Assembly (NCBI GenBank): GCA_001983455.1
Contig: LJDB01000089.1
Location: 1 to 49,617, forward strand
DNA length: 49,617 nucleotides
Direction of reading: 5' to 3'
Source of the DNA: Candidatus Epulonipiscium fishelsonii
GTDB lineage: Bacteria > Bacillota > Clostridia > Lachnospirales > Cellulosilyticaceae
Of this stretch, positions 17,380-26,200 are shown piece after piece. Each line of letters starts with the position of its first letter. The stretch's first letter is position 1. The notes beneath the pieces were generated by a model that saw nothing but the letters and a program-made list of their open reading frames with translations, made no database searches and was not told where the DNA came from. The position numbers were made by a program, and so were the translations under genes.

Positions 17380-18402
17380 ATGACAGGATATGAAATAATA
17401 AAACGTAATATAGAATTTTCAAACCCAGATAGAATCGGTATTAAATTCCAATCTCTTGGAGAGGGAGATATGACACGTATTTATCTACAACGTTCAAAAG
17501 AATATAGGAATAAAGATGAAGTTCCAAATATAGAAAGGCAACCTAAGCCATATACAGACAGACCAGATGAATGGGGTGTTTCTTGGGATAGCCATGGTGA
17601 ATCCAATGGACTTGGGCAACCAGTATCAAGCCCACTAGAAGATATTGAGGAACAAGAAGAATATGTTTTTCCAGACATAAATGCAGAGGGCAGATTTGAT
17701 GGACTTGAAGAAGCACTTCAAAAGGCTGAAAAAGAAGGTAAATGGGTGCAATTTAGAGAAGCTTACTTTTTATTTGAGCGTCATCATATGATTAGATCTT
17801 ACGAAGAAGCTTTAATGGATTTGTATATTGACGAAGAAAACTCTATAAAATTAATTGACAGAATTCTTGAGTACCATTTGCAACTGCTTGCTAAAATAAA
17901 TGAGCTTGCTCCAGGACGTATACATTCATATGAAACTTCAGACGATTGGGGCACACAAACTAACTTACAGATAAGTCCTGAACTATGGAGAAAGATATAC
18001 AAACCAAGATACAAAAAATTTGCGGACGCTGTGCATAGCTATGGAATGTACTTTGAACTTCATTCTTGTGGATTTATAACTGACATTATGGAAGACTTGA
18101 TTGAGGTAGGGGTTGATATGGTACAAATAAATCAACCTGGCTTGATGGGAATGGAGGAATTTGGAAATAAATTTAGAGGAAGAATAGTTTTTGATGTAGG
18201 TGCTGATATACAATCTGTTTTGCCAACACATAATAAAGAATTAATATCAAAACATATACAAGATTTAATAAAACATTGGGGTACTCCAAACGGAGGAATC
18301 ATAGCTGCTGAATATAGATTTCCTGAGTCTATTGGGGCTACACAAGAAGATATGGAATATGCTCTTGAGTGTTGGAAAAAATATGGAGATTTGAAAAACT
18401 AA
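17380..18402 (+). CDS. Uroporphyrinogen decarboxylase-family (MtaA/CmuA-like) protein
   Basis: The 340-residue protein is a UroD-superfamily TIM barrel. It opens MTGYEIIKRNIEFSNPDRI and carries the metal-binding HSCG motif (FELHSCGFITDIMEDLIEVG) that replaces the uroporphyrinogen site in the methyltransferase branch, followed by QINQPGLMG and FDVGADIQ. Members of this branch transfer methyl groups from corrinoid proteins or substrates rather than making heme. No corrinoid protein or other heme gene is adjacent, so the substrate is unknown. AAAGGAG precedes the ATG. It stands alone, convergent with the UlaG operon. Confidence 0.8.
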   Translation: MTGYEIIKRNIEFSNPDRIGIKFQSLGEGDMTRIYLQRSKEYRNKDEVPNIERQPKPYTDRPDEWGVSWDSHGESNGLGQPVSSPLEDIEEQEEYVFPDINAEGRFDGLEEALQKAEKEGKWVQFREAYFLFERHHMIRSYEEALMDLYIDEENSIKLIDRILEYHLQLLAKINELAPGRIHSYETSDDWGTQTNLQISPELWRKIYKPRYKKFADAVHSYGMYFELHSCGFITDIMEDLIEVGVDMVQINQPGLMGMEEFGNKFRGRIVFDVGADIQSVLPTHNKELISKHIQDLIKHWGTPNGGIIAAEYRFPESIGATQEDMEYALECWKKYGDLKN

Positions 18403-18446
18403 ACAAATATAATATTTTAAAAGTAAATAATAAGACTTTTAGTACA

Positions 18447-18487
18447 AATCAAAACCACCCTTTAGATGAGTGGTTTTGATTATTTTT
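18447..18487 (+). terminator. Terminator between the UroD-family gene and ulaG
   Basis: AATCAAAACCAC (18447-18458) pairs with GTGGTTTTGATT (18470-18481), twelve perfect pairs with an 11-base loop, followed by ATTTTTA. It serves the convergent genes on both sides. Confidence 0.8.
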
Positions 18488-19589
18488 ATAGGAATGATTC
18501 AAAAGGCAAGTTTGGTACATCAGTAAAGGCATCATGGAAGCCTCTATTAAACATAAAACGTTTTTTATCTTTATCTCTTGGATACATATAACATCCACCC
18601 ACTTGCCAAATATATACGTGGAATTTATAATCTAATCTTGGGGCTTTAAATTGGTACAGGTATTCTATTTCACTAGGGTCGGCCAACATATTACACCAAA
18701 TATCATAGTGATATGGAATTAATACATTAGCATTTAAGCATTCTGCCATTCTTAAACAATCTGCAGAAGTCATTTTATCAGTAAGTCCTGCTGGGTTTTC
18801 GCCAAATGATGCAAGAGCAACATCTATATCATAGTCTCTACCATGTTTAAAGTACATATTTGCAAAGTGAGAGTCGCCACTATGGTATAATGTACCACCT
18901 GGTGTTTTAATTATATAGCTTACTGCTCGTTCATTCATATCTGTTGGACATACACCTTTCATATCTGGTGATTGTAAAGGTGCTGTAATAAGTGCAGTTC
19001 TGTCAAATGACTCAACTGCTATAATTTCCATATCTTTAATTTTAATTACATCTCCAGGTTTTACTTCTTTTAAGCGGTCCTCTGGAACTCCCCAGCTTCT
19101 CCAAATGTTGCAACAGAATTTTGGTCCAATAAATGGAATATCTCCAAAATTTTGTACAATGGCAGCAGCTACATATTGGTCAATGTGATCACGATGCATA
19201 TGAGTAGATAAAACTGCGTCAATTTCTTTTATTTCAAATGGGTCAATTACCATTGGTACAGTACGTGTATTTGGTTGATAAGTTGGTCCACCATTCATAT
19301 AATACATTTGAAAATCTTTTCCTTGGCTATAAGGAAAGTCCCAAGCACGTTTTCCTCTTTTTCCTGTGCCAAGCCACAAGTCAATACAGATATTTGCAGA
19401 AGCAGGAGTTTTAACCCAAATTCCTGTACATCCAAGCCACCACATTGCAAAGTTATTTTCAGGCACTACTGTGTCTTCTATTTCCTCATTAAGCCATGTT
19501 CCCCACTCTGGAAAACAATTTTCTCTCCATACTTGTTTAGTTACTTTTGATAAGTCACCTTTTCCTGTGTTATCATTAAATCCTGCCAT
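18486..19589 (-). CDS. ulaG: L-ascorbate-6-phosphate lactonase (UlaG) homologue
   Basis: The 367-residue protein is a metallo-beta-lactamase-fold hydrolase very close in pattern to E. coli UlaG: FPEWGTWLNEEIE, FAMWWLGCTGIWVK, the metal motif STHMHRDHID, FIGPKFCCNIWRSWGVP, FDRTALIT, LYHSGDSHFANMY, NPAGLTDKMTSADCLRM and the C-terminal LPFESFL. UlaG opens the lactone ring of L-ascorbate 6-phosphate in the cytoplasm. No ascorbate PTS or other ula genes are adjacent, so the natural lactone may differ. It lies about 40 bp downstream of a VCBS-type gene in the same direction, likely co-transcribed. Confidence 0.85.
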   Translation of the reverse strand: MAGFNDNTGKGDLSKVTKQVWRENCFPEWGTWLNEEIEDTVVPENNFAMWWLGCTGIWVKTPASANICIDLWLGTGKRGKRAWDFPYSQGKDFQMYYMNGGPTYQPNTRTVPMVIDPFEIKEIDAVLSTHMHRDHIDQYVAAAIVQNFGDIPFIGPKFCCNIWRSWGVPEDRLKEVKPGDVIKIKDMEIIAVESFDRTALITAPLQSPDMKGVCPTDMNERAVSYIIKTPGGTLYHSGDSHFANMYFKHGRDYDIDVALASFGENPAGLTDKMTSADCLRMAECLNANVLIPYHYDIWCNMLADPSEIEYLYQFKAPRLDYKFHVYIWQVGGCYMYPRDKDKKRFMFNRGFHDAFTDVPNLPFESFL

Positions 19590-19629
19590 TTGTGTATTCT
19601 CCTTTTTAATATTGTTCGGTAGTTTTATA

Positions 19630-20667
19630 TTATTTAGTTAGTGTGTAAATCACTAGTTGACCAACTTGGCCTTTAGCTTGTCTATCAGCTGAAAGCACAT
19701 AGGCTTTTCCATCATCTTCCCAAACTGAAAACTGAGAAGTACCACCTTCTCCAAGCACAAATTCATCAAACTTATCTCCATCTTTTGTAAAGCAAACTAG
19801 TTCTTTAGTTCCTTGTCTCCAACCAGCTAAAAATCTATTTTTGCCTAGCAGTTTGCCACCCCATAGTCCATGACCAAAGGCTATCTCTTTGCTAAATATC
19901 TTTTTCCAACCAGTTTCTTCTTTTTTATATACATTTAATTCATTACCATGAAATTTCTCTATAGTTACAATTTCATCTTGACCATCATTGTCAATATCCA
20001 CTGTGCAAGCATCACTTATTTCAAAGTCCATCATATGTTCAATTTTCCAAGTATCTTCATATTTTTCAGGAATATATATACAAAATAGTCCTTCTATTCC
20101 TGTAATCAAAATCACTCGTTTTCCATTATAAGTTGTAGTGCAATAACCATGATTTTTAGTTATGCCTTCTTTTAACACTTTAATTTCAAAAGGCTTTGAT
20201 GGATCTTTATCTAGTTTACCAATTAAAATTTCACCAGGTTTTGACCAGTCATCTTTATCAGCTTTTTCTTTCGCTAAAGTTGCTCCAACAAATACTTTGT
20301 CTTCTCCAACATCTATTACATCAAACCTGTGCAAATATGGTATCTTTTGAACTTCACTTACTTTATATTCATTGCCCTCAAGTTTTCCATATACTAAGAC
20401 ACATTCTGGTGCATGAAATATCGGAAAAAATCTTTCGTTGGCGTAAAAATCTCCATTATCATTAATCTGACAAATAGTCATTGTTCCGCCTTGGTTCTCA
20501 CCTTCCCAAAGGATTTGCTTTTTGCTAAAATCATCTACATCTACAGCAAATCCTTCTCCTTGAGCTTCGGCTCCTCCTAAATACTTTATAGGTTTACCAT
20601 TTTTTCTAATTACACCTTGTGCATAAAGTTTTTCAAACTCTTCTAATATTACTTTTTCTACGTTCAA
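19630..20667 (-). CDS. VCBS/FG-GAP-type beta-propeller-like protein, function unknown
   Basis: The 345-residue protein carries a calcium-loop motif VDIDNDGQDEIVTIE of the FG-GAP/VCBS type and several regularly spaced beta-rich blocks (KVFVGATLAK, KRVILITGIEG, GKLLGKNRFLAGW, QFSVWEDDGKAYVLSAD), suggesting a propeller. No signal peptide is visible, so it is probably cytoplasmic. I prefer the TTG at 20665-20667, which has AAAGGAA eight bases upstream; a further TTG at 20733 extends the ORF but has no ribosome site. It precedes ulaG in an apparent two-gene operon and may act on the same sugar acid or lactone; that is inference. Confidence 0.6.
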   Translation of the reverse strand: MNVEKVILEEFEKLYAQGVIRKNGKPIKYLGGAEAQGEGFAVDVDDFSKKQILWEGENQGGTMTICQINDNGDFYANERFFPIFHAPECVLVYGKLEGNEYKVSEVQKIPYLHRFDVIDVGEDKVFVGATLAKEKADKDDWSKPGEILIGKLDKDPSKPFEIKVLKEGITKNHGYCTTTYNGKRVILITGIEGLFCIYIPEKYEDTWKIEHMMDFEISDACTVDIDNDGQDEIVTIEKFHGNELNVYKKEETGWKKIFSKEIAFGHGLWGGKLLGKNRFLAGWRQGTKELVCFTKDGDKFDEFVLGEGGTSQFSVWEDDGKAYVLSADRQAKGQVGQLVIYTLTK

Positions 20668-20828
20668 CTTAGTATTCCTTTCTTTATTATTATATTTACT
20701 ATAGAATGGTAGTACCAAGTCATAGTAACACAAAAGCTTGATAATTGCACCAAATTTTAAATAAAATTATTACTTTTATTTACTTTGTCGGGTTTTTTTC
20801 ATTATTTTTGTAATATTTGTATATGAAC

Positions 20829-20903
20829 TTTATATTTCTTTATAATTCAACTAGTCTCTTGTCTTTAATGGGCAAATATCGTCCGCCCGCTAAAATATCA
20901 TTT
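20829..20903 (+). repeat. Dispersed repeat, copy 2
   Basis: This is the second copy of the 12217-12290 element, in the same orientation. It includes the fossil of the kinase gene's last codons (CTTTATAATTCAA) and the hairpin half-sites TGGGC and GCCC around ATATCGTC. Here it lies downstream of a minus-strand kinase gene, so its kinase-end-like prefix is out of context. The stem is eroded compared with copy 1. Confidence 0.7.
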
Positions 20904-21709
20904 ATATTGTAATGGCAAAAATACTGAAAAAACTGACCCCTTTCCAATTACAGATTTAACCTTAATATATCCATATTGTTTTGAAATAATTTCCCTTGCA
21001 AGATATAACCCAATACCCACTCCTTCTATGTCTGCGACTTCTTCAGAACGATAAAATCTTGTGAAAATCCTAGGGATATCACTTTCTTTCATACCTATTC
21101 CATTATCTTTTACATCAATTTTGCAGAATAAATTATAAGAAGTTACTTCAATATCTATCTTACTTCCTCCATACTTTATCGCATTATCCACTAGGTTTAT
21201 AAGTGCCTCACTTGTCCATTTTAAGTCATAGCAAACTAGTATATCAGAATTAACTACATTAACATTTTGAAAGCTACTTTTTATATTATCCAAAAGCAAT
21301 GAAATATTTTGTAATTTAGGGATTGGGCAGATGATGCCATTTTCTAACCTTGAAGTTTTTAAAAGAGATTGAATTAAAAAATTAAGTTTTTCAACTTGTT
21401 GCTTCAGCAATTTATTATACTCTTTAGAATTTTCATCTAGTGCACATTCGGATAATAATTCGGAATATAGCATAATATTTGCTAGAGGAGTTTTGGTTTG
21501 ATGTGAAAGATCTGAAATAAGTTCATCTATCCTATTTTTATCTTCTTGTAATTTTTCTTTATAAGAAGCTGTCATAGCAAGATATTTATAAAGCTTACTT
21601 TCAATAGCTGATACTTTGGTTTCTTCAAAAGTTGTTTCTATAACATTTCCTGCTATGGCATTTCAATCATTGCATCTAGTCTATCTAATATTTTATTAGT
21701 TCTAAACAT
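20898..21709 (-). pseudogene. VanS-like sensor kinase disrupted by a frameshift
   Basis: Translation from ATG 21707-21709, one base after the regulator's stop, gives MFRTNKILDRLDAMIEM and stops at 21653-21655. In the next frame, without a start codon, the sequence continues IAGNVIETTFEETK and SAIESKLYKYL and then a complete kinase core: phospho-acceptor His in DLSHQTKTPLANI, N-box LINLVDNAIKYGG, G1 DNGIGM, F-box FTRFYR and G2 GVGIGLYLAREI. One missing base near 21655-21660 explains both halves. The intact gene would be a soluble kinase of about 270 residues. The 226-codon internal ORF could still be translated from ATG 21575 but lacks a clear ribosome site. Confidence 0.75.
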
Positions 21710-21710
21710 T

Positions 21711-22358
21711 TTATACCACCCACATATAACCTATTCCATATATAGTTTTTATACATTTTGTATCACCAAGCTTTGTTCTTAATCTTTTGATTGTAACAGA
21801 TAAAGCGTTTTCATCCACATATTCTGACCCATCAGTCCAAATTTTATCAATAAGATTATTTCTATCTAATACAATCCCTTTATTTTTGACTAGTAATCTT
21901 AACAGTTTTTGTTCCGTTTTAGAAAGTTCAATAGGTTTTTCTTTCACATAGAATTGTATTTTATCAAAGTCAAAGATAACATTATCTTGTTTAAATATAT
22001 TATTCTCCTCTTTTTTTCTAAGCTGTGCATTAACTCTAGCTCTCAAAATTGCAAGACTAAAGGGTTTAGTTATATAATCTTGTGCACCACTTTCTAGTCC
22101 GTTCACTATATCAATTTCAAGGTCATTGGCAGTAAGTAAAATTATAGGGGTAGAAATAATTTGTTTTATTTCTTTTAAAAAATCTATTCCATTTCCGTCT
22201 GGAAGATTTACATCCAATATAATTAAATCCAAAGCATTTTTATCTATTATTTCTTTGGCACTTCTTAAATTATGCACCTTAAAAATATTATTATCAGTTG
22301 ACTTTAATCCTGCCATAATACCATTACACAAAGCAATGTCATCTTCAATAATCAGTAT
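21711..22358 (-). pseudogene. OmpR-family response regulator that seems to lack a start codon
   Basis: The reading frame encodes a full regulator: NILIIEDDIALCNG acidic pocket, phospho-acceptor Asp in LIILDVNLPDGNG, Lys in YITKPFSLA, winged helix with LSKTEQKLLRLLVKN and GIGYMWVV at the end. The first in-frame standard start is TTG at 22331, inside the acidic-pocket region, which would remove two essential strands and an acidic pair. Upstream, GGAAAGGA is well placed, but the codons after it read CTT-AAA-AAT-ATA-CTG with no ATG, GTG or TTG before a stop. Either a rare start (ATA 22356-22358) is used or the start has mutated. Its kinase partner is frameshifted, favouring decay. Confidence 0.6.
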
Positions 22359-22520
22359 ATTTTTAAGTTCCTTTCCAGTTCGTTTTCCAAATCTAGGATA
22401 AATATGTTCAATAGGAATGTAGCATTAAATGAAATTGTAGTCAATAGATTTATAAATTAATATCTTCTATTTTAAATGATTTTCAGCAAAAATGCACGTT
22501 TATGCTGAAGCAAAAAACAC

Positions 22521-22549
22521 TTGCAAAATGACATAATGTCATATATAAT
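22521..22549 (+). promoter_or_regulatory. Promoter of the TetR/export operon with operator in the spacer
   Basis: TTGCAA (22521-22526) and TATAAT (22544-22549) are exactly 17 bp apart. The spacer is almost filled by the perfect 15-bp palindrome ATGACAT-A-ATGTCAT (22528-22542). A repressor bound there would block RNA polymerase, so the TetR encoded as the first gene probably autoregulates the operon. A second, imperfect 22-bp palindrome (ATACATATTA... to TGTGTAT, 22566-22587, about 18 of 22 symmetrical) lies just downstream. Confidence 0.75.
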
Positions 22550-22618
22550 AAATATTAACTAAACTATACATATTATATGATGTGTATTTTTACAAACTAA
22601 CGAAAAAGTAGGTGATAT

Positions 22619-23236
22619 ATGATAAAAAATACTTTTTATAATTTGAAAGCAGATAAAAAGAAAATGATATTAGAAAAATCTTTACAAGTTTTGTGTAATA
22701 CTTCGGCGATTTCTCTTAAAGTTTCAACCATAATAAATGTAACAGGAATTTCAAGAGGAAGTTTCTATCAATATTTTGATACACCTGTTGATATATTCTG
22801 GGCAATCATAGAAGAATTACAAAGCAAAAACTCCACAATTTTAGAAAAAATAATTGATGAAGAAAAAGGAGATTTTTTTAATACATTTAGACGGATGTTT
22901 GAAGTTCAATATACAAACTTATTGAAGAAAGAAAATGAAAATGTAGTGTTAATGTTAAAAAAATCGAGTGAATTGATTACAGAAAATCGAATTTTTAAAG
23001 TGCACGATACATATTATTCAAAGGAGTTCATGGACAAATTTGATCTGAAAATATTAAGAATTGATACATATTTTGAATTTAGCAAATTATACATATTGGT
23101 AATAAATATAATGAAATATAACATACAAAACGCAATTATGCAAAATTTAACATTAGAAGAAGCGTTAGACGAGTATTTAACACATCTAACCTTTATAAAA
23201 TACGGTGTGATTAAACAGGAGGAAAAACATGAGTAA
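22619..23236 (+). CDS. TetR-family transcriptional regulator
   Basis: The 205-residue protein has a TetR N-terminal domain: FYNLKADKKKMILEKSLQV, then SLKVSTIINVTGISRGSFYQYF (helix-turn-helix, about 31-55). The divergent ligand-binding C-terminal part is rich in long helices. AGTAGGTGATAT sits upstream of ATG 22619. It overlaps the membrane fusion protein gene by 8 bp, so it is the first gene of the export operon and most likely its repressor, releasing the 22528-22542 operator when the exported compound or a related ligand binds. Confidence 0.88.
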   Translation: MIKNTFYNLKADKKKMILEKSLQVLCNTSAISLKVSTIINVTGISRGSFYQYFDTPVDIFWAIIEELQSKNSTILEKIIDEEKGDFFNTFRRMFEVQYTNLLKKENENVVLMLKKSSELITENRIFKVHDTYYSKEFMDKFDLKILRIDTYFEFSKLYILVINIMKYNIQNAIMQNLTLEEALDEYLTHLTFIKYGVIKQEEKHE

Positions 23237-26200
23237 AAAATTTTCAAGCAGTAGAAAGATTCTAGGCATAGTAATATTGGCAACTGCAGTGGGAGGAGTA
23301 TCATATTCAGGAGTATTGCAACCAAAACAAGACACAGAAGTACAAATGCTTGGGCCAGAAGAAGCTGAAAAAACAGTAAATGTAGATGTAGCAAGTCTTC
23401 AGAATATTGAAACTTCAGTAACCATTAGTGGTATATTAGAAGCTACAAACACAGATATTGTATATGCTGAAAGCACAAATAAAATATTGACAATACATAA
23501 AGAAGTTTCAGATCCACTAGAAATAGGAGATGTAATTATTACATTTGAAGATGAAACAGAACTTAAGGAAAATCTAAATAAACAAATTGAGTCAATAGAT
23601 TTGCAAATAGCAAACGCTCAAATATCAATGGAACAAATTGATAACCCATATACAGAGGCTGAAATTTTGTCAGCTGAAAATTCAAAAGCTCAAGCAGAGA
23701 AGGCTATTCAAGACCTGGATTCAAACATTTTGACAACTCAAAATTCTCTAAAATTAACAGATGGAGATTTAACTGTTGCTACAGACGCTCTTACTTTAGC
23801 TCAAAATGCTTTAACTGGATATGAAGAAAGTCACAATTTAGCTTTGAAAAATTATGACGTTTCACAAAAAAATCTTGAAGTTGCCAAAAAAAATCTGCAA
23901 CTAGCTCAAACAGACTATGATATCAAGGTAAAAAATTATGACGTAACAGTAAAAGATTATGATATAAATGTAAAGGATTATGCTGTTAAGGAAAAAGATT
24001 ATGCTGTTAAGGAAAAAGATTCTACTGTTAAAGAAAAAGACTATGCTGTTAAAGAAAAAGACTATGCTGTTAAGCAAAAGAATTATGCTGTTGCTCAAAA
24101 AAATTATGAGTTAGCTCAAAAAGACTATGATTTAAAAGAAAAAGATTATAACTTAAAATTAAAACTATATGAAGAAGGACTAGGCTCTCAACTTGATGCG
24201 GATAATGCTCAAATGGCTTTGAATAATGCTCAAATTGCTTTAGACAATGCTCAAATTGCCTTGGATAACACCCAAATTACTGTGGATACAGCACAGATAG
24301 GTTTGGACAATGCTCAAATGGCAATTGATAACGCACAAATAGGTCTAGATAATGCTCAAATAGGTTTGGACACAACACAAATAGGTTTGGAAAATGCTAA
24401 GATAGGTTTAGACACTTCCCAAATGGCAATTGATAGTGCTCAAATTGCAGTAGATAATGCTCAAATTTCACTGGACAATGCTGAAATTGCAGTAGACAAA
24501 GCAAACAATGATATAACTAACGCTCAAAATGCAGTGGACAAAGCAAATAATGACATAGTCAATGCTCAACATAATATTGACAAAATTTTAGATAGTCAAA
24601 TGCAATTACAAACACAAATAACAACTTATGAAAATAATAGACCTGTGTTGGAATTGCAACTTAAGAGTGCTTTACATCAGTTAGACGTTGTAAATGGCAA
24701 AGTGCAAGACATTAGAGATGATCAGCAAAGAGAAACTTTAAAAAATGAGATTGCTATTCAAGAAGTAAATAAAGAAAATATTTATCTTGAGCTTGAACAA
24801 ATTGAAGAAGAAATTGTATCAAATGTTGATGGAACTATTACAGACATTTTAGTTGAAGAAGGATCTTATGTAAATCCAGGAACAGCCATTTTAAAAGTTA
24901 TGGATGATAGTAAATTGAAAGTAGTAGCTAACGTATCAGACTTTTACGCATCTCAATTAGAAAAAGGACTTGTAGCTAATATAAAATATGATGGTTCTAA
25001 GACTATTGAAGTACCAGCAACTGTTACCAAAGTTGCCCCAAATGCTACTTTAAATTCAGACGGAACCTCTGCTTCCATAGAAGTCGAGTTTCTTATTGAA
25101 GGTGATTTAACAGGATTACGTCCAGGGTTAACAGTCGATGTACGTCTTACTTTAGATAATGTTGAGAATGTTGTGGCTGTTCCGCTGCTTGCTACAATGC
25201 GAGATGATGATGATAAAGCATATTTATATATAGTAAGAGATGACTTTACGCTTGAAAAACGTTATGTTACAGAAGGAAGTTCAAACAATAGATATATTCA
25301 AGTTTCAAACGTTAAAGAAGGAGAAATAGTTGTTACAAATCCAACGGAAAACCTAAATACAGGAACAGTTATAAATTATATGCCTATTGAAGGTATTAAT
25401 GTACCTGTAATAATTATAGAAAAAAACTCCACTACAGAAGCTGGTATTACAACAGATGCTAGTGTTACAACGGGTGCTGGAGCTAGACCATCTAAAGAAG
25501 CTGGTGTCACAACGGGTGCTGGAGCTAGACCACCTAAAAAAGTTGGTGTTACAACGGATGCTAAACTTATAGCAAAGTCAAATAGTATAAGAGCAATACT
25601 TAGATCTGGTGATGGAATTACTACTGAGAAAAGAATTCCTGTAGCAGATGCGGTTACAACTTATACTAGAATTCTAGTGAAATCAAGTAGCCTAAAAGAA
25701 GTGCTTAAATCGGATAATGGAATTATTACAGAGAAAAGTATTCCTATAGCAGATATGGTTACAACAGACACTGAACTTCTGGCAAAAGCAAGTAGTATAA
25801 AAGAAGTGCTTAGATCTGGTGACGGAATTACTACAGAGAAACGAATTCCTGTAGCAGATGCGGTTACAACTTATACTAGAATTCTAGTAAAATCAAGCAG
25901 TCCAAAAGAAGTGCTTAAATCGGATAATGGAATTATTACAGAGAAAAGTATTCCTATAGCAGATATGGTTACAACAGACACTGAACTTCTAGTAAAGTCA
26001 AATAGTATAAGAGAAATAATTCGATCTGGTGATGGAATTACTACTGAGAAAAGAATTCCTATAGCAGATATGGTTACAACAGACACTGAACTTCTAGTAA
26101 AGTCAAATAGTATAAGAGAAATAGTTAGATCTGGTGATGGAATTACTACTGAAAAAAGATCTTCCAAAACAGATTTAGCGGAAATGGATGCTGAAATTGT

